Shown here: positions 35,004-45,017 of the stretch, piece after piece
Layout: the number at the start of each line of letters is the position of its first letter
Position numbering within the stretch: position 1 is the stretch's first letter
From: Porphyromonas endodontalis ATCC 35406
GTDB lineage: Bacteria; Bacteroidota; Bacteroidia; Bacteroidales; Porphyromonadaceae
NCBI RefSeq assembly: GCF_000174815.1
Contig: NZ_ACNN01000005.1
Location: forward strand, 62,001 to 126,000
DNA: 64,000 nucleotides
Direction of reading: 5' to 3'
Program-made: the position numbers and the translations under genes
The notes under the pieces: generated by a model
What the model saw: only the letters and a program-made list of their open reading frames with translations
Told to the model about the DNA's origin: nothing
Database searches by the model: none

Positions 35004-35468
35004 ATGAATATAGGAGATAAAATACCCGAGATATTGGGGCCGGATCAAGATGGTACCCTACTTAAGAGTAGCGACTTTTTAGGGTCGCCATGGATACTCT
35101 ATTTTTACCCAAAAGATAATACCTCCGGCTGCACAGCCGAGGCTTGTTCGTTGCGCGATCACATTGAGGCTTTGGCCGAGAGAGGGTATCGTGTTGTGGG
35201 GGTAAGCAAAGATTCGCAGGCTTCCCACCAACGCTTCCGTAGCAAGTACGACCTGCCTTTCTTGCTGATTGCCGATGAGGAACATCGCCTGCAAGAGGAA
35301 ATGGGCGTATGGGTGCCTAAGAAAATGTATGGCAAAGAGTACATGGGTACTCTGCGCTCTACTTTTGTGGTAGATGCCCAAGGGGTAATACGTTATATAT
35401 TCAGTGGCAAAGAGGTGAATACCTCTAAGCACGCTGAGCAGATACTCAAAGTAATAGACAACTTATGA
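35004..35468 (+). CDS. bcp: Thioredoxin-dependent peroxiredoxin (Bcp/PrxQ type)
   Basis: Reduces hydroperoxides. The 154-residue protein has [20 protein letters not shown], with the peroxidatic Cys in TSGC and a resolving Cys five residues later, the PrxQ arrangement. The C-terminal [15 protein letters not shown] strand is typical. Its stop overlaps the recA start (ATGA), so an oxidative-damage enzyme and the recombinase are in one transcript. Confidence 0.93.
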   Translation: MNIGDKIPEILGPDQDGTLLKSSDFLGSPWILYFYPKDNTSGCTAEACSLRDHIEALAERGYRVVGVSKDSQASHQRFRSKYDLPFLLIADEEHRLQEEMGVWVPKKMYGKEYMGTLRSTFVVDAQGVIRYIFSGKEVNTSKHAEQILKVIDNL

Positions 35469-36538
35469 ACGAAGAAGAAAAGCTCCCCGAGAGCACGACT
35501 CCCGATACAAAGTCTAATCCCACCAAAGAAAAGGTGGCTATAGACAAAAACAAACTAGCCGCCATACAGATGGCGATGGAGCGCATTGAGAAAACTTACG
35601 GGAAGGGCTCCATCATGAATATGGGAGAGAGAACTTCCGATAGTGTAGACGTGATCCCTACTGGGAGCCTTGCTCTAGACGTAGCCCTTGGCGTAGGCGG
35701 ATACCCTCGTGGGCGCATTATCGAAATCTACGGTCCCGAATCTTCCGGTAAGACTACGCTTGCCATCCATGCCATTGCTGAGGCGCAGCGTATGGGCGGT
35801 TTGGCGGCTATCATCGATGCCGAGCACGCTTTCGACCCTACTTATGCCGAGCACTTGGGCGTGGATATTGAGCGTCTTTGGATCTCACAACCCGACAACG
35901 GTGAGCAGGCTCTAGAGATTGCCGAGCAGCTCATCCGCTCGTCTGCTGTGGATGTAGTGGTAGTGGACTCTGTGGCCGCTCTTACCCCCAAACAAGAGAT
36001 TGAGGGCGAGATGGGCGATAAGAATATAGGCCTACAAGCTCGCCTTATGTCGCAGGCGTTGCGTAAGATGACTAGCGCGGTAAGCAAATCGAATGCCGTC
36101 TGCATCTTCATCAATCAATTACGTGAAAAGATAGGCGTTACCTACGGCAATCCGGAAACAACAACCGGGGGGAATGCCCTTAAGTTTTACGCCTCAGTGC
36201 GTCTTGATATTCGCCGTAAAACTCAGCTCAAAAATGGCGATGATGTCTATGGTAATGAGACGCGCGTAAAGGTGGTAAAGAACAAAGTTTCTCCTCCATT
36301 TAAGACCGCTGAGTTTGAAATTATCTTCGGAGAGGGTATCTCTTCGGAGAGTGAAATAATCAACCTGGGTACCGATTTTGGCATTCTTCAGAAGAGTGGT
36401 TCGTGGTACAGCTACGACGGCACCAAGTTGGGGCAAGGCAAGGATGCGGTACGTCGTATCTTGCAAGATAATCCGGAGCTTAGCAGCGAACTTCGTGAGA
36501 AGATTGGCGAGGCTCTGCGTCAGCAACGAGGGATTTAG
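35465..36538 (+). CDS. recA: Recombinase RecA
   Basis: Forms filaments on single-stranded DNA for homologous recombination and SOS induction. The 357-residue protein has Walker [14 protein letters not shown], the [14 protein letters not shown] block, and the [22 protein letters not shown] loop L2 segment. The N-terminal 30 residues are a charged tail ahead of the usual [20 protein letters not shown] start. It overlaps bcp by 4 nt. No LexA-like operator was recognised upstream. Confidence 0.97.
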   Translation: MNEEEKLPESTTPDTKSNPTKEKVAIDKNKLAAIQMAMERIEKTYGKGSIMNMGERTSDSVDVIPTGSLALDVALGVGGYPRGRIIEIYGPESSGKTTLAIHAIAEAQRMGGLAAIIDAEHAFDPTYAEHLGVDIERLWISQPDNGEQALEIAEQLIRSSAVDVVVVDSVAALTPKQEIEGEMGDKNIGLQARLMSQALRKMTSAVSKSNAVCIFINQLREKIGVTYGNPETTTGGNALKFYASVRLDIRRKTQLKNGDDVYGNETRVKVVKNKVSPPFKTAEFEIIFGEGISSESEIINLGTDFGILQKSGSWYSYDGTKLGQGKDAVRRILQDNPELSSELREKIGEALRQQRGI

Positions 36539-36564
36539 TAACCAATCGCCCCGGGCAAAGCTTT

Positions 36565-37572
36565 GTGGAGAAGGTGACTATCGTTACCAGTCGCACTGAG
36601 TATGAGACGTTTGTTGCCGAGCAGGCAGAGACGGTTCCCTTATATTACCATCCTTGGTGGCTCGATGCCGTAACAGGTGGTGCGAAGGGGTGGCAGCCTT
36701 GGTGTGCCCTCTCCGATGATGGTCGAGTACTTGCCGTTTTCCCTTTATACACTCCCGTGCGAGGGGTGGCTCTATCTCCTCCCTACACGCAAGTAGGGGG
36801 GATTTACTTTTCTCCTGAGGGGGAGGGTGGCGAGGGGTCTCCCCAAAGTCAGCATGGAATCTTTGTGCAGAGACGCAAGATAACGATGGCGTTTGTGGAG
36901 GCTATGCCGCAATTCAAGTACTTCGAAGTTCCTTTTCCCACATCCTTTACAGACTGGTTGCCCTACTATTGGCAGGGGTATAGTTCTTTTGTTCGTTACT
37001 CGTATGCTAGAAGGTTGCCCGAGGACGAAAAGGCCCTTCTTGCGAGCGAAAATAGGGATATTCGGCATAAAATCTCGTTGGCAAAGCAACTGGGGTATCA
37101 ATACCAAGAGGCCTCTACTCCCGAAGATTTACTGCGCCTCTCTTGTACGCTTTACCGCAAAAAGGGGCTTGCTCGTCACCTCCTCTCAACTCTAGAGCAT
37201 ACGGTGGATGTTGCAATGAGTCGTGGGCAAGGGCTTCTGTCTACCATCTATTCTAAGGAGGGCGATCTCCTTGCCGCCGGTTTTACTCCCTATGAGGGTT
37301 CCACCGGTTATCTCATAGCTTCCGCATCCGTTGGGGGCAAAGAGCACAAAGCGGCTCCTGCCTATTTGATTCACTCTACCATGCTTGCCTTGGCGCGTTG
37401 CCACCTGACCCATTTTGATTTTGAGGGCTCTATGTTGCAGGGCGTTGAGGCGGTATTCCGTTCTTTTTATGGGGAGCAATATCCCTTTTATCGGATAAGT
37501 AAAGGCTCCCTTTCCCTCGTGCAGAGATTGCGTTTAGCCTACCATTACAGACAGCTCCATGCGCACAGATAA
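36565..37572 (+). CDS. GNAT/FemAB-like protein of unknown function
   Basis: A 335-residue protein starting at a GTG codon (36565). It has YYHPWWLDAVTGGAKGWQPW near the N-terminus and, near the end, HFDFEGSMLQGVEAVFRSFYGEQYPFYRI, a pattern of FemAB-like acyltransferases in Bacteroidota envelope clusters. The substrate is unknown. It overlaps the deacetylase-like gene by 14 nt, and a glycosyltransferase follows that, so a role in surface polysaccharide or peptidoglycan decoration is likely but inferred. Confidence 0.68.
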   Translation: MEKVTIVTSRTEYETFVAEQAETVPLYYHPWWLDAVTGGAKGWQPWCALSDDGRVLAVFPLYTPVRGVALSPPYTQVGGIYFSPEGEGGEGSPQSQHGIFVQRRKITMAFVEAMPQFKYFEVPFPTSFTDWLPYYWQGYSSFVRYSYARRLPEDEKALLASENRDIRHKISLAKQLGYQYQEASTPEDLLRLSCTLYRKKGLARHLLSTLEHTVDVAMSRGQGLLSTIYSKEGDLLAAGFTPYEGSTGYLIASASVGGKEHKAAPAYLIHSTMLALARCHLTHFDFEGSMLQGVEAVFRSFYGEQYPFYRISKGSLSLVQRLRLAYHYRQLHAHR

Positions 37573-38975
37573 AATTGCTCGCTATATTATCTCCTTTCTT
37601 TTGAGGGAAGAGGAGTTGCCGGGGAAGCTCACCAATGCGGTGGGTTATACAGCCAATCTTGTCGAGATGTCGCGCTATAAGGTGGTGATCATGCCCTCCG
37701 GATTCTTTGACGTAGGGGTGTATGGTACAGAGGCAGCAGATCCCAAACTTCCGCTTTTGGAGTGGGAGGGTATTCCTTTGCTCTTTGGTACCCCTTGCGT
37801 AACGAGGGCATATGCCGGAGGTCCTATTCTGATTCATGCCGATATTGTAGCCTCTACATATTACCTTGTCTCGCGCTACGAGGAGATGTACCGCCGTACG
37901 GAGCGCGACGCTTACGGGCGTTTTCCCGGAAAGAAAAGCCTCCCCTATCGAGCTGGTTTCTTGCATCGTCCTATTGTAGAAGAGTATGGAGAGCAACTTC
38001 GCTCTTTGCTGCAAAGTGCTTTTCGAGAGAGCGGTCAAGAGGAGTATTCTAAGATTGAAATGCCCTCTATCCCTCGTAAGTTTGCCCGAGTTCACCTTAC
38101 GCACGATATTGATTGTCCGTACGAATACCATGGCGTGCGTAGCCTCTTTCGTGCTTATGTAAAGGAGCATAAGAGTCTATGGAATGCCTATCAATTGGCT
38201 TTTCGTTCCCTGCTAAGCGACCGTTATTTCACCTTCGATCGATTCTTGGAGTGGAATAGAGAGGTAGAGCGTAGGCTTCCAAAGGGGAAGTGCAAGACGC
38301 TGTTTTTCTACAAAACACCGAGCAAAGAACCCGAAGATCGTCCCAACTATCGTGTTACGCACGGTGCGGCTCGTCGGGTACATCTCTATGCCCGTAAATA
38401 TGGAGTAGAGGAGGCTTTCCATATCCCTATGGAGGGATCTCTTCATCCCGAGCGCATTGAGCAGCAGTTGCATTTGCTGGAGCACGATCTCAAGAAGAGC
38501 ATTACGCACGCTCGTTATCACTATTTGGCGGCTCGTGAGCCCGAGGATTTTTTTATACCTTCTCAATGCAGGAATACTAGACGACTACACGATGGGCTAC
38601 CCCGATGTTGCGGGTTTCCGACTTGGTACTTGTCGTCCGATTCATTACATTATGCCCTCTACCGGTACCATTACCAACCTTGTATTGCATCCGCTTACGC
38701 TAATGGATTGTTCGCTAGACCGTACTAAATATATGGGACTAGGCGCACGCGATGCTCTAAAGTACAGTTATCAGTTGCTCATTGCAACGGCAAAATACAA
38801 CGGAGAGCTTAATTTACTCTTCCATAATGACCTGCTAGCCAAAGAGGTACACCCCTATCACTCCCGACTTTATCGCGAGTTGTTGCGTATCATATTGCGC
38901 ATAGAAGAGTGTAACGCAACGGAAGAAATGCCTCTAGAAGAGCTTATACCATGTCCCGACGTATTCTCGTACTAG
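37559..38975 (+). pseudogene. Frameshifted polysaccharide-deacetylase-like gene
   Basis: The first frame runs from 37559 and contains ARVHLTHDIDCPYEYHG, the metal-binding HDID motif of polysaccharide deacetylases, up to YLAAREPEDFF. After a run of seven Ts (38548-38554) it turns into unrelated sequence and stops at 38728. With one T fewer the reading continues as REPEDFLYLLNAGILDDYTMGYPDVAGFRLGT ... LNLLFHNDLLA to 38975, the expected C-terminal half (471 residues in all). It is a disrupted gene, a slippage switch or a base-call error. Start and end overlap the flanking genes. Confidence 0.82.
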
Positions 38976-40225
38976 CCGATCTCTATCCACCTCATTTTGC
39001 ACCACGCGCCTTTTCCCTAGTGAGCTATTGGGTCTCTTTGGGGTGGCAAGTGGTGGTGGCTACTGAGGATATTAAGCAATGGAATAACTCAGGGCACGGC
39101 AAGGTGTTTGAGGGAATGGAGGATCTTTGTCCCACGTATCGCATCCCTTTGAGGAAGTCGTATAGCGTGTGGGAGTCTCTCGGAGAAGCTTTCTTCTCCA
39201 CTAAAGAACGTGCCTTCAGGGAGGCTCTTGAGGGGCTACTTAAAATCAATGAGTTTGACTTGATTATCTCTTTTTCGTACCGCACTTTCCCTCATGGTAC
39301 GGCTGCTCAACTTGCCAAAAAGTACCATATCCCTGTAGTGATGGATTCGCGAGATATTGTAGAGCAATACCCTCGTTACGAGTTTCTTCCCACCCACAAA
39401 GGGCAAAAATCGTTACCCAAAAAACTCTTCCTTTCTCTCCTAAAACGTCAGTATATCCGCCAGCGGAATAGGGCGTTTCGGTCGGCACAAAAGATTGTTA
39501 CTGTCTCCCCTTGGCACCAACGAATCCTCCAAAAAGCCTCAAAAGGGGTACCTGTGGAGGTGCTCTATAATGGCTATGACCGCTCCCTCTTTTTCCCTCG
39601 GGAGCCGGAGAGAACACCTCGCTTTACCCTCCTTTTTACAGGGCGATTATTGACCCTTGCTCGCTCTAATCCGACTCCCCTTTTTGAGGCGTTGAGTAGT
39701 GCCGCTTTGCGCCCAATTATAGAAGAGGGGTTGCTAGAGGTGGCTTGGTATGTAGACGACCAGTCGCGAGATCTTATTGAGGGGTGTTTGAGTCGTTTCC
39801 CTAGCTTTGTCGCTTCTTTGCAGCGCATCCATAGTATGCAACCCTTTGTTAGAGTGCCTCAGTTGTTGCAGCAAAGTAGCATGGTGCTGATGTTTGGCAC
39901 GCCCGAAACTCCGCATGGGGCACATGGTATTGTCTCTACAAAGATTTTCGAGGCACTTGCCATGGAAAAGCCTATCCTTATGATTATGAGCGATAAGGCA
40001 ATTGGGGAGGAGATACTAAAGAGGGCACGAGGGGGCTGCCCTGCCGGCGAGGCTTCCGAAATAATTGAGTACATTTGTCGCTACTATGAGCAGTGGAAAA
40101 CTTTGGGTTATACCCACACAGTAGAGCCTAATAGAGAGTATATTGCTACCTTTGCACGTGATGAGATTGCCGAGCATTACACGTCGATACTAGAAAACGA
40201 GCTGGCATCTTATCAGACATTATAG
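38951..40225 (+). CDS. Family 4-like glycosyltransferase
   Basis: A 424-residue GT-B-fold enzyme. The N-terminal RILVLADLYPPHFAPRAFSLVSYWVSLGWQVVVAT is the acceptor-side Rossmann start. IVTVSPWHQRILQ and VEVLYNGYDRSLFFP are typical GT4 linker motifs, and HGIVSTKIFEALAMEKPILMIM carries the sugar-nucleotide-binding Glu. The donor and acceptor are unknown. It overlaps the end of the deacetylase reading by 25 nt, completing a three-gene envelope-polysaccharide operon. Confidence 0.83.
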   Translation: MSRRILVLADLYPPHFAPRAFSLVSYWVSLGWQVVVATEDIKQWNNSGHGKVFEGMEDLCPTYRIPLRKSYSVWESLGEAFFSTKERAFREALEGLLKINEFDLIISFSYRTFPHGTAAQLAKKYHIPVVMDSRDIVEQYPRYEFLPTHKGQKSLPKKLFLSLLKRQYIRQRNRAFRSAQKIVTVSPWHQRILQKASKGVPVEVLYNGYDRSLFFPREPERTPRFTLLFTGRLLTLARSNPTPLFEALSSAALRPIIEEGLLEVAWYVDDQSRDLIEGCLSRFPSFVASLQRIHSMQPFVRVPQLLQQSSMVLMFGTPETPHGAHGIVSTKIFEALAMEKPILMIMSDKAIGEEILKRARGGCPAGEASEIIEYICRYYEQWKTLGYTHTVEPNREYIATFARDEIAEHYTSILENELASYQTL

Positions 40226-40233
40226 GAATAACG

Positions 40234-41328
40234 ATGAACGAACAATCCGCACCTTCCCCGAAGTCTTCTCCCTTGCCGGAAGAGCCTACAGAGCCACGAT
40301 CATACCGCCTGATTGCAGGGCCGTGCAGTGCAGAAAGCCGTGAGCAGCTTCTTGCTACGGCCGAGGGTTTGCAACCGCTCCGAATAGATCTCTTCAGAGC
40401 CGGCATCTGGAAACCCCGCACCAAACCGGGTGGATTTGAAGGGGTCGGAAGCGAAGGGTTTTCTTGGTTAGCAGAGATAAAAGAAAAATTTGGCTACCGC
40501 ACTACCACCGAAGTTTGCACGTGTAAGCATGCCGAGGCAGCCCTAGAGGCTGGTGTGGATGTGCTATGGATTGGAGCGCGTACCTCTACCAACCCTCACT
40601 CGGTACAGGAGATTGCCGAAGTACTCCGAGGATCCAATACCCCCCTTATGATTAAGAACCCGATGTGTCCCGACTTGCAATTGTGGATCGGTACCATTGA
40701 GCGTTTTTGGCAAGTAGGTATTACGGACATTTCTGCCATCTTCAGAGGGTTCCCTCCTCCCCCTGCCATCAAGGTCGATTACCGCAACGCTCCCTATTGG
40801 GGCGTCGCCTTTGAGTTCCAAAACGAATTGCCCGATATCCCTCTTATCTGTGACCCGAGCCATATTGCGGGGCGCAGAGAAGCTATTCAGGCTGTGAGTC
40901 AAAAGGCGTTGGACTTGGGCTTCCAAGGCTTGATGGTTGAGAGCCATATCAACCCTGCCAGTGCTCGCACGGACGCTCACCAGCAGGTTACCCCTTCTGA
41001 TCTTAAGGCGATAATAGATAATCTTGTAATAAGGAGCAAGACAAACCGTGTAGACGATATACGCCTCGTTTCTTACCGTGCCACTCTTGCCGAGATGGAC
41101 AATCTCCTTATCTCCAATCTAGCGCAACGCATGGTCATTGCGACTCGTATTGGAGAGCTAAAGAAGCGTGCCGATATTCCCGTTTTGCAGGAGGCGCAAT
41201 TTGAGGCCAACCTGGCAGAGTGTACCTCGTGGGCTGAGAGCTTGGGGCTTGATCCCTCCTTCGTAAAAAAACTTATGACCCTTATACATGAAGAGTCGGT
41301 GCGTATCCAGCACAACAACCGTAAGTAA
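40234..41328 (+). CDS. Bifunctional DAHP synthase / chorismate mutase
   Basis: First enzyme of the shikimate pathway joined to chorismate mutase, 364 residues. The N-terminal type I-beta DAHP synthase has LIAGPCSAESREQLL, FRAGIWKPRTKPGGFEG, the metal-binding CDPSHIAGRRE and GLMVESHINPASA. The C-terminal mutase (about residues 270-364) has RATLAEMDNLLISNLAQRM and IHEESVRIQ. The fusion allows feedback control by phenylalanine or tyrosine precursors in relatives. It precedes folK by 39 nt. Confidence 0.93.
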   Translation: MNEQSAPSPKSSPLPEEPTEPRSYRLIAGPCSAESREQLLATAEGLQPLRIDLFRAGIWKPRTKPGGFEGVGSEGFSWLAEIKEKFGYRTTTEVCTCKHAEAALEAGVDVLWIGARTSTNPHSVQEIAEVLRGSNTPLMIKNPMCPDLQLWIGTIERFWQVGITDISAIFRGFPPPPAIKVDYRNAPYWGVAFEFQNELPDIPLICDPSHIAGRREAIQAVSQKALDLGFQGLMVESHINPASARTDAHQQVTPSDLKAIIDNLVIRSKTNRVDDIRLVSYRATLAEMDNLLISNLAQRMVIATRIGELKKRADIPVLQEAQFEANLAECTSWAESLGLDPSFVKKLMTLIHEESVRIQHNNRK

Positions 41329-41367
41329 TCCCTATACAATTATACTAGAGAGCGCATTATTATAGCA

Positions 41368-41748
41368 ATGACAAACAAAGCCATTATTAGCATAGGTAGC
41401 AACAAAGATCGAACGAATAATATCAATAGTGTTACCCAGCTACTGCAATCTTCGTACCCGGGGAGCCGCTTCTCCACACCCGAGATTACCGAACCCATAG
41501 ACCTACCCGAGGGCACTAAGCCCTTTCTAAACTTGGTCGCCATGATCCCTACCGGGGAGTCTTGTGAGGACTTTTGCTCTCGCCTCAAGGCGATAGAAAA
41601 AGATTTCGGGCGCGATCCGGATGATGACGAAGAGGGAATTATCCCCCTTGATATAGACCTTATTGAGTGGAACGACGAGGTGATAAAGCCTCACGACTTG
41701 GTGCGTCCTTATGTAGTGGCAGGGATGGAAGAGATCGACGAGTTTTAG
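41368..41748 (+). CDS. folK: FolK-like hydroxymethyldihydropteridine pyrophosphokinase, short form
   Basis: Transfers pyrophosphate from ATP to the pterin in folate synthesis. Family marks: IISIGSNKDRTNNIN at the start and FGRDPDDDEEGIIPLDIDLIEWNDEVIKPHDLVRPYV at the end, with the metal-binding DIDLI. At 126 residues it is much shorter than the usual 155-160; the expected central region, including part of the catalytic loop, is compressed. It may be a divergent but active enzyme or have another role. Confidence 0.78.
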   Translation: MTNKAIISIGSNKDRTNNINSVTQLLQSSYPGSRFSTPEITEPIDLPEGTKPFLNLVAMIPTGESCEDFCSRLKAIEKDFGRDPDDDEEGIIPLDIDLIEWNDEVIKPHDLVRPYVVAGMEEIDEF

Positions 41749-41786
41749 TCGCTTCTCCTTCTTCCCTAGAGAAGAAAGGAAAGTAT

Positions 41787-44078
41787 ATGCAGCCGATAGA
41801 TGTAACTCCTGAGGGGAAACTTAATCCCACCCCTCCGCAAGAAGAGAATTATTTCTCCCGAGAAGAAAAGGCTCGCTTGCTGGAGCTGTACCGAGAGCTG
41901 AGGGGGCTACCGCATATCCAAGTCCCCCCGTCGGTATATCGGGAGCGGCTCACTTTTTTAGTGAAACAGGGCTGTTTTGCCCGAGATGAGTTTGGCTACA
42001 ACGGGCTTCTTCGTCAGCTCGAAGTAGCCCTTATTGTATCTAAGGAGTTTAATCTCAGTAGTGTATCACTATCGGCAGTACTCTTCTATAGAGCTGTTTA
42101 CAAAGGCTTTTTTACCCCGGAGGAGGTAGCGAAGTTTACTCCGGAGGGGACTATATCCCTAATAGGTCGTATACGTGAGACGGCTCAGATCTATATGCGT
42201 CGCTCCCATGTGGAGGACTCTCTCTTTCGCGAACTGTTGCTCACGGTGGCCGAGGATGTGCGCGTACTGCTTCTGATCATTGCAGACCGTCTCTATCGGA
42301 TGCGCACGGCTAAAAAATATCTGCCCGAGGAGAAGCGTCGCGAGCAAGCCGAGGAGGTGAATAGTTATTTTATCCCTCTAACGCACAAACTTGGGCTCTA
42401 TGCCGCCAAGGGAGAGCTGGAAGATCTATACCTAAAATACACGCAACCCGAATCTTTCTATGCCATCAAATCGATGCTGGGAGAGACCAAACGTGCACGC
42501 GAAGAATACTTGCAAAAGTTTGTTGCCCTCCTTAGGCAGTGCATTGATAGTGGTACCAAACGATGGCGTTATGAGATAAAATCCCGCACCAAGAGCATTA
42601 GCTCCATCCACAACAAAATGCAGAAGAAGGGGGTTTCTTTCGATAACATTTTCGACCTTACCGCCCTGCGCATTATCATAGAAGCCCCTCCCCACGAGGA
42701 GCATGAGGCCTGCTGGTACTGCTATAGTTTGATTACGGACAAATTCACGCCCGATACGGAGCGTCTGCGAGATTGGATTACCACGCCCAAGGCCAATGGC
42801 TATGAATCGCTCCAAATCACCGTGGAGGGACCCGAAGGTCGCTTCATAGAAATCCAAATCCGTACACGACGTATGGATGAGGTGGCAGAGCGAGGGGTGG
42901 CTGCCCACTGGCGTTATAAGGGTCTTAAGAGTGAGGGAGAACTGGACAAAACGCTTACTTCGGTGCGTAAAATGCTAGAGACAAAAGCGAATGTATCTAC
43001 GGACGAAAACGAGAAGTACAGCCTAGGATCCCCCAAAGAGATATTTGTCTTTACCCCCCGAGGAGAGCTGAAAAAACTTCCCCCCAAGGCTACGGTACTC
43101 GATTTTGCCTTCGCCATTCACTCCAATGTGGGGGCTACGGCGGTGGCGGCTCTGGTCAATGGCAAGAATGCCTCCTTGCGTACCTTGTTGCAGAATGGAG
43201 ATACGGTAAGTGTGACAACCAACCGCAATCAATACCCGAGGGAAGACTGGTTACAGATCGTGGTTAGCTCTGCAGCCAAAAATAAAATCCGCCAGAAACT
43301 AAGAGAACGGAGCGAGCGAGGGCTTAGCGAAGCACGTGCTACTCTCGAACGCCGCTTCCGCAATAGGCACCTTACTTGGGATGAGAGTCTATTCAATCAG
43401 CTCACGCGCAAAATGGGCTATGCTGCACTCAACGAGTTTTTCCGCGACGTAGCCGACGGCAAGTTGGATCTAAATCATGTTTTAGAGGAGTACCAACGTC
43501 GCTACGATGCCCAGTACACGACTTTGGAAACAGCCGCCAAGGAGGGTACATTGACCATCCCCCTCACCTACGAAGCTGTGCAAACAGGGGATACTCCCGG
43601 GCAAGACAATACCGTTGCCGGGCGTGGTGCCGGTACCGTGGTGATTATGGACGAAAGTCTTAATGGCGTTGATTACGCGCTCGCTCAGTGCTGCAATCCA
43701 CAGTTTGGGGATGCTATTATTGCTTATCCCTCTCGCTCGGGGATTCGTATCCACCGCAAGAGCTGCCCCAATGTGCCCTATCTGATGCAAAATAACCCCG
43801 ATAAGCTACTGCCGGCAGAGTGGAGTGGATTAGGCTCTACGCAACCCAAAGCCCACCTCTATGTAGAGGCTATCGATGATAGTGTGGAATTGGTCTCTCG
43901 GTTGATTTCTCTTGTCAAGAATAATACCTCGGTTGCGCTCTTGAGCTACAATATCCAAACAAAGGGAGGTTTGATTGATGCGGAGTTTACCGTACAGGCT
44001 CCGCGCCCTCGCATTCAGGCTTTACGCAACCAAGTTGCTGTGCTCCCCGGGGTGCACTCTGTTCGCCTGCGCTTCTAA
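41787..44078 (+). CDS. Rel-family (p)ppGpp synthetase with degenerate hydrolase domain
   Basis: Stringent-response enzyme of 763 residues from the ATG at 41787. The synthetase core is intact (YEIKSRTKSISSIHNKM, FDLTALRIII, ANGYESLQITV, IEIQIRTRRMDEVAERGVAAHW). The TGS domain (IFVFTPRGELKKLPPKATVLDFAFAIH) and a C-terminal ACT-like region follow. In the N-terminal HD region the expected HDxxED is replaced by LSAVLFYRAVYKG, so hydrolase activity is probably lost, as in RelA. The upstream open frame (to 41667) overlaps folK and is rejected. Confidence 0.92.
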   Translation: MQPIDVTPEGKLNPTPPQEENYFSREEKARLLELYRELRGLPHIQVPPSVYRERLTFLVKQGCFARDEFGYNGLLRQLEVALIVSKEFNLSSVSLSAVLFYRAVYKGFFTPEEVAKFTPEGTISLIGRIRETAQIYMRRSHVEDSLFRELLLTVAEDVRVLLLIIADRLYRMRTAKKYLPEEKRREQAEEVNSYFIPLTHKLGLYAAKGELEDLYLKYTQPESFYAIKSMLGETKRAREEYLQKFVALLRQCIDSGTKRWRYEIKSRTKSISSIHNKMQKKGVSFDNIFDLTALRIIIEAPPHEEHEACWYCYSLITDKFTPDTERLRDWITTPKANGYESLQITVEGPEGRFIEIQIRTRRMDEVAERGVAAHWRYKGLKSEGELDKTLTSVRKMLETKANVSTDENEKYSLGSPKEIFVFTPRGELKKLPPKATVLDFAFAIHSNVGATAVAALVNGKNASLRTLLQNGDTVSVTTNRNQYPREDWLQIVVSSAAKNKIRQKLRERSERGLSEARATLERRFRNRHLTWDESLFNQLTRKMGYAALNEFFRDVADGKLDLNHVLEEYQRRYDAQYTTLETAAKEGTLTIPLTYEAVQTGDTPGQDNTVAGRGAGTVVIMDESLNGVDYALAQCCNPQFGDAIIAYPSRSGIRIHRKSCPNVPYLMQNNPDKLLPAEWSGLGSTQPKAHLYVEAIDDSVELVSRLISLVKNNTSVALLSYNIQTKGGLIDAEFTVQAPRPRIQALRNQVAVLPGVHSVRLRF

Positions 44079-44138
44079 TACTTCTGTTTTTTCATGGGAA
44101 TCCCCCTCCGTGTAGACGAAGGGGGATGGGATGGTTCG

Positions 44139-44399
44139 TTAGCGACGAGGAGCGCGCTCGGGGCGTTCTTCTGCTTGTTTTACAACAAGTTTGCGTCCCA
44201 TAAACTCCTGTTCGTTAAGGGCTTCGATGGCAACCAAAGCCTCTTCGTCGTCCATTTCTACAAATCCAAAACCGCGAGAGCGACCTGTCTCTCTGTCTGT
44301 AATGATGCGAGCATTGGCTACGCTTCCATACTGTTGTACGAGGGCGGTAAGATCCTCAGCCTTTACCTTGAAATTAAGGTTACCTAGATAGATGTTCAT
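44139..44399 (-). CDS. RRM-type RNA-binding protein
   Basis: An 86-residue protein made almost wholly of one RNA-recognition motif: RNP2 as NIYLGNLNF near the N-terminus and RNP1 as SRGFGFVEM, followed by a short Arg-rich tail. Such glycine/arginine-type RRM proteins are abundant in Bacteroidota, where they act as general mRNA regulators in place of Hfq/CspA-type chaperones. A -7 box at 44575-44582 on the minus strand would give a leader of about 170 nt, suggesting control at the RNA level. Confidence 0.92.
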   Translation of the reverse strand: MNIYLGNLNFKVKAEDLTALVQQYGSVANARIITDRETGRSRGFGFVEMDDEEALVAIEALNEQEFMGRKLVVKQAEERPERAPRR

Positions 44400-44574
44400 T
44401 CCTCTTGTGAGAATTAAAATTAGTACTATGTCAAAAAAGGAACTACTTCTACTATCGGAAGTTATGAGTTAGGGGTCTGCTCCCCTTTGTAGAGGGTTTG
44501 CTCGCTAGCACTCTCGCCTACAAAGTATATCTCAAAGCCAATCCTACGGAATTAGATGTTCGCTTGTGACGAGA

Positions 44575-44582
44575 CAAAGGTA
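44575..44582 (-). promoter_or_regulatory. -7 element of the RRM gene
   Basis: CAAAGGTA on the plus strand reads TACCTTTG on the minus strand, 176 nt before the RRM start codon. No -33 TTG at ideal spacing. Confidence 0.45.
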
Positions 44583-45009
44583 GGTAAAACTCTCTAACTA
44601 TCTTTTATCAATACGAAAAACATGTATGCAGTACTTTATTCTATTTCCATACGCACGGCTACTATCCCCTTAGAGGGGTGCTTTTTAGGCTATTTGCGAG
44701 GGGACTTTTTGTTTGTCGCTAGATGTCAAATGGCGGCTACGCTATTTCCATTTTTCTTTAGGCTGATTTTGTGGGGGCACTTTGCCCTAAAAATTTTTAC
44801 TTCCTGCCTGTGAAATAGAAAAATCCTGCCCAGAAAAGAAAAAAGTATAGGGCAGTGATTTTTGAGTGTTTCACGCGCTGAGATTTTAGAGCCTGATGAA
44901 GAGAGGGGAAATAGGGAGGAGAGCTCGTTTTGCATAGATGCTTCTTACTGAATCGGAAGTTTTCCTTTGAGTCAGAGGGGTATTTGTAAGGTTTTTTGTT
45001 GAATTATCG

Positions 45010-45017
45010 TACATTTG
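45010..45017 (+). promoter_or_regulatory. -7 element of the outer-membrane protein gene
   Basis: TACATTTG, followed by GCCCC. A TTG at 44984-44986 is 23 nt upstream, slightly long. The leader to 45162 would be about 140 nt. Confidence 0.45.

Noticed and set aside
44622..44813. Open frame of 63 codons in the RRM/outer-membrane gap
   Set aside because: No signal, motif, promoter at a useful distance or credible homology by eye; it lies in AT-rich spacer that shares elements with other gaps.
44868..44880. TGTTTCACGCG, similar to half of a parS site
   Set aside because: The second half is not complementary, and the site is 24 kb from parAB. It looks like chance.
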